The notes beneath the pieces were generated by a model. It saw nothing but the letters and a program-made list of their open reading frames with translations. It had not been told where the DNA came from and searched no databases. Positions 5,447 through 12,825 of a stretch of DNA of 13,678 nt are shown piece after piece. The stretch spans positions 1 to 13,678 of the forward strand of contig JBBRLA010000165.1 of NCBI GenBank assembly GCA_038231615.1, read 5' to 3'. Each line of letters begins with the position of its first letter. The stretch's first letter is position 1. Origin of the DNA: JBBRLA01 sp038231615. GTDB lineage: Bacteria > Myxococcota_A > Polyangia > Palsa-1104 > JAEUJZ01. Both the position numbers and the translations under genes were made by a program.

Positions 5447-6682
5447 ATGCCTCCATCCGTTGAGCGGCGCCGCTTCTGCCGATCCGTGCGAGGCTTCACC
5501 GGCGCCGAAAAGGCGTTGCTGATCGCCTTTGGCCTGGCCCTGGTGATCATCGTGGGGGCCCTGGTTCGCCGGGGCAGCCAGCAGGCCGGCGGCGACGCGG
5601 CCCGAGTCCTGCGCGAGCACGGTGGATCGTCGCCCGGCCGCCTTCAGACGGTGGGCGACGCGCTGCACGCTGGCGAGATGGAAGTCCCCCGACCCCGGCC
5701 CGCGGCCAAGATTTCCCCGGAGGCGCAGGACCTCTTGGACGCACAGATCAAGAGCTGGGACCGGGATGCCGCGGCCCAAGGTACCCTGAAGGCGGCCAGC
5801 ACGTCCGCCGGCTTCACCAGGCTGGCCCCGGAGGAGCAGGTGCGCCTGCTGGCCTACGCCGGGGGCAGCAACACCGCGGTCAGCGGGCCCGCGCGCAGGG
5901 CCTTGCAAGGCATCGTCGGCCTGCCCTACTTCAAGCTCCTGGGCGAGGACGAGCAGGCCAAGCGACTGCGCGAGTTCCTGACCCAGCAGCCCGGCCTTCC
6001 GGAACTTGTCACCCCCGATGAGGGCACCTTCGACAAAACGCGCGAGAGCGTCAAGGTCAAGGTCTCCGGGCCCACGGAGGTCCCGGGCTACGCCTTCCGC
6101 AGCGGCAAGGCTGATGCCCACCGCTACAGCGTAGAGATCGACGGCAAGAAGATCGACGTCTACCGGCCCAAGACTCTGGACCCGAAGGCAGGCATTACGA
6201 CGTCCCTGGAGCAGATCCAGAAGGGCCTGGCGGCGCTGCCGCCGGAATCGCTGCGCTTGGTCCGCTCGGTGTCAGTGAACCCGGGCCAGAACCCGGATGA
6301 CGCGCGGTGGGCGCTGCAGTATCGCGATCCAAACTTCCGCTCGTACATGACGGCAGACGAGAATGGGCAGATCTCGATCTACCCCACCACGGACCCGCTC
6401 TCGCAGACGGTGGTGGACACGACGTTCATCCATGAGACCGGGCACACCCTTTCGCTGATCCAGTGGGGCAAACCGAGCACCGACAAGCGGTGGAATGGCT
6501 GGAAGGCGGCGATCGAGAAGGACAAGCTGCATGTGTCGGGCTATGGCCGCGCCTCGATCAGCGAGGATTTTTCCGAGTCCCTGGCCCTGTACATGACCTA
6601 CCGGAGGCGCCCGGAGATGGCCGAGCTGCGCAAGATCTATCCCAATCGATTCAAGATCCTGGATGGGTTGATCGGAAAGTGA
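5447..6682 (+). CDS. Putative zinc metalloprotease with type IV prepilin-like leader
   Basis: 411 aa from the ATG at 5447 (417 aa from GTG at 5429, which lacks a ribosome site and sits in the presumed -10). Numbered from 5447, the first 16 residues are basic and end in RG, followed by FTGAE and a hydrophobic helix to about residue 40. This is the prepilin peptidase pattern: cleavage after Gly16, Phe +1 and Glu at +5. The middle is an unrecognised, mixed region. The catalytic part has HETGH at 329-333 and, about 40 residues later, SEDFSES (372-378), with a glutamate placed as the third zinc ligand, as in gluzincins such as the lethal-factor-like family. It may be a membrane- or pseudopilus-anchored peptidase acting outside the inner membrane. 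The substrate is unknown. It follows adk by 84 bp and converges on birA with 17 bp between stops. Confidence 0.75.
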   Translation: MPPSVERRRFCRSVRGFTGAEKALLIAFGLALVIIVGALVRRGSQQAGGDAARVLREHGGSSPGRLQTVGDALHAGEMEVPRPRPAAKISPEAQDLLDAQIKSWDRDAAAQGTLKAASTSAGFTRLAPEEQVRLLAYAGGSNTAVSGPARRALQGIVGLPYFKLLGEDEQAKRLREFLTQQPGLPELVTPDEGTFDKTRESVKVKVSGPTEVPGYAFRSGKADAHRYSVEIDGKKIDVYRPKTLDPKAGITTSLEQIQKGLAALPPESLRLVRSVSVNPGQNPDDARWALQYRDPNFRSYMTADENGQISIYPTTDPLSQTVVDTTFIHETGHTLSLIQWGKPSTDKRWNGWKAAIEKDKLHVSGYGRASISEDFSESLALYMTYRRRPEMAELRKIYPNRFKILDGLIGK

Positions 6683-6699
6683 AGGGCCCTGGTCAAGAT

Positions 6700-7458
6700 T
6701 CAAAATTCTCCGGCCACGATCTTGTGGATGACGCCCGCTTCGTCTCGCAAGAGCAGCGCCCCGTCGTGGGCCAGGCCGGCGGGCAGGCCGGTCATGACCT
6801 GGCCGCCATTGCGCACGGAAAGCGGCTGCCCCTGCCGCAGAAAGGGCGCGTGTTCGGCGAAGCGCCGCAGCACCGGCGCGGTCCCTTCGCGCAGGTAAAG
6901 GTCATAAACCTCCCCCAGGGAGGCCAGCAACCGGGTGACGAAGGGGCCGGGTTCGATGGGCGTTCCATGGCACAGAAATAGGCTGGTCGCCCGCCCTTGC
7001 AGCTCGTCGGGGAAGTCGTGTTGGTTCAGGTTGACCCCGATGCCCACCACCACGAAGTCCAGGTGGTCCCCGGCGCACACCAGCTCGGTCAGGATGCCCG
7101 CTGCCTTGCGCGGGGGGGCGGTCGCCGCCGCGGCCAAAAGGTCGTTGGGCCACTTGAGCTGGCATGTCCCCGCCGCCCCCAAGGTCGCCGCTACGGTGTC
7201 GGCCAGGGCCACGCCGGCGCAAAGGGTCAGGAAGGGCGCCCGCTGCGGTGGCAATGGCGGGCGCAGCACCACCGAAAGGTAGAGGTTCTGGCCGGGGGGC
7301 GAGTGCCAGATCCGGCCCTGGCGCCCCCGGCCCCGCTCCTGTTCGTCGGCGGTGACCACGGTGCCGTGGGGAACGCCGGCCCGGCCCAGGCGCAACGCCT
7401 CGTCGTTGGTCGAGGTGCAGCACGAAAGATGGTGGCGCTCCCAGGCCCCGGTATCCAC
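6700..7458 (-). CDS. birA: Biotin--[acetyl-CoA-carboxylase] ligase
   Basis: 252 aa. It activates biotin with ATP and attaches it to the biotin carboxyl carrier protein. Visible motifs, numbered from the GTG: STN (16-18), GRGRQGR (43-49, biotinyl-AMP loop), KWPND (102-106), a lysine in RKAAGILTE, and GIGVNLNQ. A short C-terminal SH3-like part follows. The N-terminal DNA-binding domain of E. coli BirA is absent, so this is a monofunctional ligase without repressor activity. The GTG at 7458 is chosen because GAAGG lies 8 nt upstream. The longer frame to 7527 begins inside the repeat at the end of nadC. The start lies 4 nt after the nadC stop, so the genes are co-transcribed. Confidence 0.92.
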   Translation of the reverse strand: MDTGAWERHHLSCCTSTNDEALRLGRAGVPHGTVVTADEQERGRGRQGRIWHSPPGQNLYLSVVLRPPLPPQRAPFLTLCAGVALADTVAATLGAAGTCQLKWPNDLLAAAATAPPRKAAGILTELVCAGDHLDFVVVGIGVNLNQHDFPDELQGRATSLFLCHGTPIEPGPFVTRLLASLGEVYDLYLREGTAPVLRRFAEHAPFLRQGQPLSVRNGGQVMTGLPAGLAHDGALLLRDEAGVIHKIVAGEF

Positions 7459-7462
7459 GATG

Positions 7463-8407
7463 CTAGCCTTCGGGCCGCGGGCGCCGCGGTCCATCGATCG
7501 CAAAGCGCCGCAGGTGCCGCGGTCCATCGATCTCCATCGACAGATCGGCGGCGGTGACCGAGTGGGTCAGGGCACCCACGCTGATCAGGTCGGCCCCGGC
7601 CTCGGCGTAGGCGCGCACCAGGGGCAGGGTGATGCCGCCGCTGACCTCGATGAGGGGCCGCCGGGGGTCGCCTCGCCGGGGGAGCGTTGCCACCGCCTCG
7701 CGCACGCCATCGGGGGCCATGTTGTCGAGCAGGACGATGTCGGCCCCTTCGGCCAGGGCCTCGGAAAGCTCGGCGAGATTGGTGACTTCGACCTCCAGGC
7801 GCAGGGTGTGGGGCGCCCCGGCGCGGGCCAGGCGGATCGCCGCGGCCACCCCGCCCGCGGCGGCGACGTGGTTGTCCTTGATGAGCACCCCCGAACCCAG
7901 ATCGGCGCGGTGGTTGCCGCCACCCCCGTGGCGCACCGCCCGCTTGTCAAGGAAGCGAAAGCCCGGCGCGGTCTTGCGGGTGTCCACGATGTGGCACGGG
8001 GTCCCGGCCACCGCCTCGACGTAGCGCCGGGTCAGGGTGGCGATGCCGCTTTCGCGCTGGAGGAAGTTCAGGGCGGTGCGCTCCGCCGAGAGCAGCCCCC
8101 GCACCGGGCCGTGAAGTTCCAGCACCCGGGTACCCGGGGCGATGGCGGCGCCGTCCCGTGCAAGGCGGGTGATGACGATGGCCGAGTCCACCCGGAGCAG
8201 CACCGCCTCGGCCACGTCCAGCCCCGAAAGGATGAGGGGGGTCTTGGCGTGAATGTAGGCCGACGCGGTGGCCTCGATCGCGAAAATGGCCTCGCTGGTG
8301 ACGTCACCGCGGCCGAGGTCCTCGTCGAGTGCCAGATCGATCAGGCGCAGGACACCGGGGGGCAGGGCGGCCGTCAAGTGGGGCGTGTCGGAGGTCATGG
8401 GGTTCAT
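7463..8407 (-). CDS. nadC: Nicotinate-nucleotide pyrophosphorylase (carboxylating), quinolinate phosphoribosyltransferase
   Basis: 314 aa. It converts quinolinate and PRPP to nicotinate mononucleotide, CO2 and PPi in de novo NAD synthesis. Expected motifs: EDLGRGDVTS (29-38), ERTALNFLQ (109-117), RKTAPGFR (144-151), HR at 166-167, LIKDNH (175-180), E205, LLDNM (226-230) and EVSGGI (254-259), ending with SVGALTHS. NadC proteins normally finish shortly after that. Here about 22 extra residues (293-314) consist of two 11-residue units, IDGPRHLRRFA and IDGPRRPRPEG, encoded by a dispersed DNA repeat. The start at 8407 is 6 nt after the phosphatase stop; the ATG at 8398 is an alternative. It is the third gene of a four-gene run ending in birA. 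Confidence 0.93.
   Translation of the reverse strand: MNPMTSDTPHLTAALPPGVLRLIDLALDEDLGRGDVTSEAIFAIEATASAYIHAKTPLILSGLDVAEAVLLRVDSAIVITRLARDGAAIAPGTRVLELHGPVRGLLSAERTALNFLQRESGIATLTRRYVEAVAGTPCHIVDTRKTAPGFRFLDKRAVRHGGGGNHRADLGSGVLIKDNHVAAAGGVAAAIRLARAGAPHTLRLEVEVTNLAELSEALAEGADIVLLDNMAPDGVREAVATLPRRGDPRRPLIEVSGGITLPLVRAYAEAGADLISVGALTHSVTAADLSMEIDGPRHLRRFAIDGPRRPRPEG
7466..7532. repeat. Dispersed repeat, two units of about 33 bp, inside the 3' end of nadC
   Basis: On the minus strand GATCGATGGACCGCGGC recurs with a 33-bp period: unit A is 7500-7532 and a more divergent unit B is 7466-7499. The segment 7496-7530 is the reverse complement of 9160-9194 with 34 of 35 bases identical. It encodes the extra tail of NadC and overlaps the ribosome site for birA. 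Confidence 0.75.
7467..7471 (-). promoter_or_regulatory. Ribosome binding site that decides the birA start
   Basis: GAAGG on the minus strand, 8 nt before the GTG at 7458. It overlaps the last nadC codons (PEG, stop), so birA translation is probably tied to that of nadC. Confidence 0.5.
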
Positions 8408-8413
8408 GATGTC

Positions 8414-9127
8414 CTACCAGGTCTCCATCGGCCAGCCGCTGCGCTTGGCGTAGCGGGACAGGCGGCCGTCGGGGTTGATGACGCGGCGGTGGCCCACGCG
8501 CAGGAGCATCGGCAGGTCGCTGTAGCTGTCGGTGTAGAAGTAGCTCTCGGCCAGGTTGATGTCGTGCTCCGCGGCGAAGCGCTCGGCGTGGTAGACCTTG
8601 CCGGGACCGTAGCAGGTGGGGCGCTCGCAGGTGCCCAGGAAGCGTCCGTCGGCGACGTGCAGTCTGGTGCAGATGACGTGGGGCATGTCGAGGTGCCGGG
8701 CCAGGGGTTCTGCGATGTAGGGCGTGGACGAGGTGAGGATGACGAGCTGGTGGCCGCTGTCCCGATGTTCGGCGATGCGATCTCGGGCCAGGGGGGCGAT
8801 CGATGGCAGGACGTGGCGATCGACGAAGAGGCGGGTCTTCACCAGCATTTCGTCCTCTGGGTCGCCGGCCATGGCCTCGACCAGCCGGGTGGCGGCGGTC
8901 TCCATGTCGAGGATGGAGAGGCGGTACTGCAAGGTCCACCACACCGATCGCAGGAAGGTCGCAAGTTCCAACTCGCGGCGTTCGTGAAGGAAGCGGATCC
9001 AGCGGGTGCCGCTGTTGATGCGCAGGACGGTGCGGTCCATGTCGAAGAAGGCGGCGACGCGCTTCCCCGGCCCATGGCCCGATGTACCGGAGGGGCTGGG
9101 GGTGGGGCTTTCTGGCCGGCTCATCAT
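8414..9127 (-). CDS. HAD-IB family phosphatase (SerB/CicA-like)
   Basis: 237 aa hydrolase of haloacid dehalogenase subfamily IB. Motif I is FFDMDRT (nucleophile D29, acid D31, T33). Motif II is LTSST, motif III is a lysine in GPGKVYH, and motif IV is TDSYSDLPML. The helical cap between motifs I and II fits phosphoserine phosphatase-like enzymes of the TIGR01490 type. The exact substrate is not determined, and a phospholipid-pathway or small-molecule phosphate is possible. About 20 Pro/Ser/Gly-rich residues precede motif I. The start is one of two adjacent ATGs (9127 or 9124) with no clear ribosome site. The gene begins 22 nt after the rhodanese stop and ends 6 nt before nadC, so it is an internal operon member. 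Confidence 0.88.
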   Translation of the reverse strand: MMSRPESPTPSPSGTSGHGPGKRVAAFFDMDRTVLRINSGTRWIRFLHERRELELATFLRSVWWTLQYRLSILDMETAATRLVEAMAGDPEDEMLVKTRLFVDRHVLPSIAPLARDRIAEHRDSGHQLVILTSSTPYIAEPLARHLDMPHVICTRLHVADGRFLGTCERPTCYGPGKVYHAERFAAEHDINLAESYFYTDSYSDLPMLLRVGHRRVINPDGRLSRYAKRSGWPMETW

Positions 9128-9149
9128 CGTCGATTCAATGCGCTGCGAT

Positions 9150-9575
9150 CTACGCCGTCTCGATGGACCGCGGCACCTGCGGCGCTTCGCGATCTGAGGA
9201 CTGCGGCGCCTCGCGATCGACGGGGAGACCCGCCTCGGTCCAGCCGCGCCACCCGCCGATGAGGGAGCGCACCCGGGAGTACCCCATGCGCTGGAGGGAG
9301 TCGGCGGCCAGGATCGAGCGGTAGCCCCCGCCGCAGTACAGGACGATCTCGGTGTCCTTGTCGGGGAAGGCGGCCTCGATGTCGCGTTCGATGACGCCCT
9401 TGCCCAGGTGGCGGGCGCCGCGGGCGTGGCCGGCGAGCCACTCGTGGTCCTCGCGGATATCAACCAGGGCCAGGTCCAGGCAGGCCAGCCGACGGGCGAC
9501 CTCGGCGCATTCGACCTCGACGACACGGGGTCTGGCTTCTTCGACCAGCTTCAGGAACCCGGGGGCGTGCTTCAT
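9150..9575 (-). CDS. Rhodanese-like domain protein
   Basis: 141 aa single-domain rhodanese. LVDIREDHEW (37-46) and GHARGARHLGKG (49-60) are typical, and the active loop is CGGGYR (Cys81 to Arg86), a six-residue loop of sulfurtransferase type. GGWRGWTEAGLPV (107-119) is where such proteins usually end. The final 22 residues contain DREAPQ twice (120-125, 128-133) and are encoded by the same dispersed repeat that lengthens NadC, but read in the opposite sense. It is the first gene of the rhodanese/HAD/nadC/birA run. The only ribosome-site-like sequence, GAGG, is 12 nt before the ATG, rather far. Sulfur transfer is predicted; the acceptor is unknown. Confidence 0.9.
   Translation of the reverse strand: MKHAPGFLKLVEEARPRVVEVECAEVARRLACLDLALVDIREDHEWLAGHARGARHLGKGVIERDIEAAFPDKDTEIVLYCGGGYRSILAADSLQRMGYSRVRSLIGGWRGWTEAGLPVDREAPQSSDREAPQVPRSIETA
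9160..9218. repeat. Dispersed repeat at the 3' end of the rhodanese gene, inverted relative to nadC copy
   Basis: 9160-9194 matches the reverse complement of 7496-7530 at 34/35 bases. The part TGCGGCGC(T/C)TCGCGATC occurs again at 9202-9218, 24 bp further on. The element lies just upstream of the HAD gene start and encodes the tail of the rhodanese. Confidence 0.75.
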
Positions 9576-9620
9576 GACTGAACGCTACCTCATTTTGTGG
9601 CGGCGGGTCACCTGGGAGCG

Positions 9621-9630
9621 TGCGATAATA
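9621..9630. promoter_or_regulatory. Bidirectional -10 element between the rhodanese operon and the TonB-C-like gene
   Basis: On the plus strand TG-C-GATAAT (9621-9629) is an extended -10 ending 9 nt before the ATG at 9639, giving a near-leaderless transcript. On the minus strand the same bases read TATTAT (9625-9630), a -10 placed about 50 nt before the rhodanese ATG. Neither direction has a good -35. Confidence 0.45.
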
Positions 9631-9638
9631 CCGAACAG

Positions 9639-10034
9639 ATGGGCCAGCGTTTGCGCATGGGCCTCGCGTTGTCCGCCTGCCTGGTCTTCTCGCTGGCGGT
9701 CGGGGCCGAGGCGAAGAAGAAAAAGAAGAAGGGCCCGGCGGTGACGCCCCAGGCGGCCTTGTCGGATACGCTGAACGCCAAGCGGGACGAGATCCAGGGC
9801 TGCGCGGTGGACTTCGCCCTGAACAAAGGGGCCAAGAAGGCCGAGGTCACCACCTCGGTGACCATCAACAGCGCGGGCCAGGTGATCGACAGCCGGATCA
9901 AGGTGGTGATCGAGGGCGGGGACGGGGAGCAGGTGAAAAGCTGCGTGGAGAAAGTGGTGCGGGGGATCAAGTTCCCCCGGACGGACGCGCCGATGATCAA
10001 CATCGAGCGGACCTGGACCGTGTCCTCGTCCTGA
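9639..10034 (+). CDS. Small secreted AgmX/PglI C-terminal (TonB-C-like) domain protein
   Basis: 131 aa. Residues 1-25 are a Sec signal peptide (MGQRLRMGLALSACLVFSLAVGAEA). Six lysines follow (26-31), then one domain of about 85 residues: an N-terminal helix, Cys55 in GCAVDFAL, beta strands with TTSVTINSAGQV and Cys102 in KSCVEKVVRGIKFPR. This is the pattern of the AgmX/PglI C-terminal domain seen in myxobacterial gliding and secretion proteins, related to TonB-C. The two cysteines could form a disulfide. Usually the domain sits at the end of a larger protein with a membrane anchor; here it is alone and exported, probably periplasmic. The start is uncertain (9639 or the ATG at 9657); 9639 fits the -10 at 9621-9629. 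It converges with rlpA, 24 bp apart. Confidence 0.8.
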   Translation: MGQRLRMGLALSACLVFSLAVGAEAKKKKKKGPAVTPQAALSDTLNAKRDEIQGCAVDFALNKGAKKAEVTTSVTINSAGQVIDSRIKVVIEGGDGEQVKSCVEKVVRGIKFPRTDAPMINIERTWTVSSS

Positions 10035-10058
10035 CGGCGCGAGTCGCCCGACAAGGCC

Positions 10059-10541
10059 CTACGGCCCAACGCTCAGGATCTGCAAGCGGATGGGGACCAC
10101 GCCGGCGCGGATCATGTCGAGCTGCCGGGCCGCCGCGTAACTCAGGTCGATGATGCGGCCCCGCTGAAAGGGCCCGCGATCGTTGATGCGCACCTGGACC
10201 AGGCGGCCGTTCCTGAGGTTCAGCACCTCGACCCTGGAGCCGAAGCGCAGGGTGCGGTGGGCCGCCGTGAGGGCGTACATGTCGAAGATCTGGCCGCTGG
10301 CGGTGAGGTGTCCATGGTGATGGCGGCCGTAGAAGCTGGCCTGTCCTTCCTCGACAGCGCCGGGCCCGAGGGGGCGGTGGGCGCCGCACGCGGCGAGGCA
10401 GCAGACGGCCACCGCGCAGAGAGCGAAATGCCCGCGGCCACGCCGACCCGTTCCCGATCTGCCGGTGCCGCTGGTGTTGCTGATGCCGCTGGTTTTACCA
10501 GTACCGCTGCCGCCGCTGATGGATGCTGATGCCGTGCCCAT
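10059..10541 (-). CDS. rlpA: RlpA-family septal ring lytic transglycosylase, lipoprotein
   Basis: 160 aa. Residues about 67-157 are the double-psi beta-barrel RlpA domain: GQASFYGRHHHGHLTASGQIFD (66-87), INDRGPF (119-125) with Asp121, and GRIIDLS (128-134) with Asp132. RlpA enzymes cleave glycan strands lacking stem peptides. The hydrophobic stretch FALCAVAVCCLAAC ends in a lipobox (LAAC, Cys52), so the mature protein should be a lipoprotein. About 38 residues rich in Gly, Ser, Thr and then Arg precede it, unusually long for a signal peptide n-region. No good internal start removes them. There is no SPOR domain. The ATG at 10541 lies 13 nt after the mltD stop, so the two are co-transcribed. 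Confidence 0.9.
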   Translation of the reverse strand: MGTASASISGGSGTGKTSGISNTSGTGRSGTGRRGRGHFALCAVAVCCLAACGAHRPLGPGAVEEGQASFYGRHHHGHLTASGQIFDMYALTAAHRTLRFGSRVEVLNLRNGRLVQVRINDRGPFQRGRIIDLSYAAARQLDMIRAGVVPIRLQILSVGP

Positions 10542-10554
10542 TTCTCTGCCGGTT

Positions 10555-12825
10555 CTACCGTTCTCCCGACGGAATCGGCGGTGGGCGGGGGAGCACCCGG
10601 GACAGGGGCGGCAACTCACTCCTCATCAACACCTCGACTTGCTCTCGGGTCGGGGGGCCCTCCGGCTGCCTCGACTTCGCCGGCTTCGTCGCCGAACCTT
10701 TCTCCGATTTCGCTTGCTTGGGCCCCTCCGCTTCCCTGGCCCTGGACCCATCGGCCTCCTTTACTTTGAGCCCCTCCGCCTCCCTCGCCTTGCTGATCTT
10801 CCTGCCTTCCCCTTCCCCATCGTCCTTGCTGATCCGCCCCTCGGCCTCCGGCGCCGCCTTCATCGGGTCCTGTCCCGGCTCATCGCCATTCCCATCGTCC
10901 TCCCGCAGCCCGTCCTTGCCGGCCTCCGCTCCCCCCGGGATCAGCTTGCGCCGCGCCTCGACCTTCTCCTGCGCGGTCATATTCACGTAGATCGTCAGGC
11001 TTTGCCCCTCCTTCAGCTCCGTGGTTTTCCCCAAGCGGTTGATCCGCTCCAGGTCCGACGCGGTCAGCCCGAAGTGCTTGCCCACCTTCTGCATCGTGTC
11101 CCCGGCCTTGCACGAATACAAAAGCCGCCTGCGCCCCCGCAGGGTCTCCACCAGCTCGAAGAACTCCTCACTGCCGGTGGTCACCACCCGCACCCGCGCC
11201 GGGTCCATCAGGGCCACCTGCTGCGTGTCGAACCCCTTGTCCACCCATACGTCCAGCACCATCTTGGTGGCCAGGGTGGCGTCCAGGTCCAGGTTGTTCC
11301 ACCGGGCCAGCTCGTTTTGCGTCACCTTGAAGAAGCGCGCGATCGCCGAGATCGTGTCCCCGAGAATGATCCGGTAAAATACCCGCTTGCGCCCCGGCAC
11401 CACCGCCCGCTTGTCGGGCACCGCCACGATCACCACATCATCCATCGCCAGGGGCGCCTGCCGGTGCTCGCCATTTTGCTGCGGCGGCACCACCAGCGTC
11501 ACCCCGGCGCGCACCTCGATGGCGTCCTCGACCCCGTTCAGGCGCCGCAGCTCGGGCACGGAGATCCCCCGGGCCCGGGCGATGTCTTCGAGCCGCTCGC
11601 CGAAGCGGACCACGTAGCTGTCCAGGTGCTCTTTTCGCGGATCGTAGCTGTCCAGGAAGCGCTGCCCGCCTCCTTTGGGCAAACGCAGGGTCCACGAGGC
11701 CCCCGGCAAAAGCGGCGGTGTTCGCCCGCGGCGCAGCTCGGGGTTCAGGCGCTCCACCTCCTCGGCCGGCACCCCGGCGGAATGGGCGGCGCTCTGAACG
11801 CTGACTGTCCCCGAGATCGGCACCTTGTCGAAGGCCAGCGCCGGATCGATCGTCAGATCGTCGTAGCCGAAGAGCCCCCGGTTCTCGCCCACCAAGGCGG
11901 TGGCGATGGCCTTGGGCACGTAGAGCAGCGTCTCCCAGGGCAGGCCGTCCTCGTGGCGGCAGATTTCCCAATAGTCGTTGGTGTTGTACTTCTGCATCGC
12001 CCGCAGCACCGCCCCGTAGCCGGCGTTGAAGGCGGCCAGGGCCAGGTGCCAGCTCCCGAAGCGCGCCTTCAGGTCCCCCAGATAGCGGGCGGCGGCCTCG
12101 GTAGCGCGAACCGGGTCCTTGCGCTCGTCGACCCAGTAATCCACCCGCAGCCCGTAGATCCGCGCCCCTTCGGGCAGGAATTGCCACAGCCCCACTGCCC
12201 CGGCAGAGGAGCGATCGTGGGGGTCGTAGCCGCTTTCGATCATCGAGACATAAAGGAGAAAGCGCGGAAGCTGGTGGCGGTCGAGGACCTCCTCGATCAG
12301 GCCGCGGTAGCGCCCCTGCCGGCGCAGCCACGAGGCCATGATGGACCGGCCGCGCTTTTCTTCCTTGTAGAATTCCAAATACTTGAGGACGTGGGCCTCG
12401 AAGCGCACGAAGCTCGGCCCGAGGCCCAGGTTGTCCAAGAGCTTCAGCGACGAGAGCCACGGCACGGTGGGCGGCGGTGGGACCACGCCGGGGCGGCGGC
12501 GCCGGGGGGTGCGCAGCTCCTCGGGCAGGCTCGAGGGATCGTCGGCACCTTCGCGATCCGGGGCTGCCTCGTCCTCGCCGGGTTCGCCGTCCTTCTGCAT
12601 GCCGACCCGGGGAAAGGAGGTCTCCTCGAACTCGCGCAGCTCGCGCAGTTCCGGGGACTCCCGGGACAGGTCCACCGCCCCGCCGCGGATGGCTTTGCGC
12701 TGGATGCGGTCGTCCCGCGGATCCAGGGCCGGTGCCCCCGACGCAGCGGGGGCGCAGAAGGCCGGCCTCGCCGACGCGGGCAGGAGACCGAGGAGGGACC
12801 AGAAGATGAGCTCCTGCGTACGCAT
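10555..12825 (-). CDS. mltD: MltD-like LysM lytic transglycosylase
   Basis: 756 aa. Residues 1-28 are a Sec signal peptide; PAFC is not a proper lipobox. About 100 charged or Pro-rich residues follow. The SLT domain spans about 172-297 with catalytic Glu197 in MIESGYDPHDRSSAGAVGLWQF, AFNAGYG near 265-271 and ALVGENR near 310. A degenerate LysM-like segment (332-384, with LNP) is typical of MltD, then LysM repeats at about 401-447, 481-528 and 567-614. The tail (632-722) is Lys/Glu/Gly-rich with repeated REAEG-like units, longer than in E. coli MltD (about 450 aa, two LysM). It cleaves peptidoglycan to 1,6-anhydro products in the periplasm. The ATG at 12825 is chosen for the signal peptide; the ribosome site is weak. 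rlpA follows. Confidence 0.92.
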   Translation of the reverse strand: MRTQELIFWSLLGLLPASARPAFCAPAASGAPALDPRDDRIQRKAIRGGAVDLSRESPELRELREFEETSFPRVGMQKDGEPGEDEAAPDREGADDPSSLPEELRTPRRRRPGVVPPPPTVPWLSSLKLLDNLGLGPSFVRFEAHVLKYLEFYKEEKRGRSIMASWLRRQGRYRGLIEEVLDRHQLPRFLLYVSMIESGYDPHDRSSAGAVGLWQFLPEGARIYGLRVDYWVDERKDPVRATEAAARYLGDLKARFGSWHLALAAFNAGYGAVLRAMQKYNTNDYWEICRHEDGLPWETLLYVPKAIATALVGENRGLFGYDDLTIDPALAFDKVPISGTVSVQSAAHSAGVPAEEVERLNPELRRGRTPPLLPGASWTLRLPKGGGQRFLDSYDPRKEHLDSYVVRFGERLEDIARARGISVPELRRLNGVEDAIEVRAGVTLVVPPQQNGEHRQAPLAMDDVVIVAVPDKRAVVPGRKRVFYRIILGDTISAIARFFKVTQNELARWNNLDLDATLATKMVLDVWVDKGFDTQQVALMDPARVRVVTTGSEEFFELVETLRGRRRLLYSCKAGDTMQKVGKHFGLTASDLERINRLGKTTELKEGQSLTIYVNMTAQEKVEARRKLIPGGAEAGKDGLREDDGNGDEPGQDPMKAAPEAEGRISKDDGEGEGRKISKAREAEGLKVKEADGSRAREAEGPKQAKSEKGSATKPAKSRQPEGPPTREQVEVLMRSELPPLSRVLPRPPPIPSGER

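Noticed and set aside
4745..6121. 458-codon minus-strand frame opposite adk and the protease gene
   Set aside because: adk is certain and the protease has HExxH and a leader; this frame shows no domain.
7459..7527. N-terminal extension of BirA to an ATG at 7527
   Set aside because: The extension is repeat-encoded (MDRG units), overlaps the nadC 3' end and lacks a ribosome site. The GTG at 7458 has GAAGG at good spacing.
7352..9262. 636-codon plus-strand frame opposite birA, nadC and the HAD gene
   Set aside because: Covers three well-identified minus-strand genes; it is a GC-driven shadow.
9711..9734. Purine run encoding six lysines as a frameshift slippery site
   Set aside because: Only five consecutive A in a G-AAA-AAG setting and the downstream domain continues in frame, so no frameshift is needed.
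11615..11640. Partial resemblance to the 18-mer (CCAGGTGCTCTT) inside mltD
   Set aside because: Match stops after about 10 bases and lies in conserved coding sequence; chance similarity.
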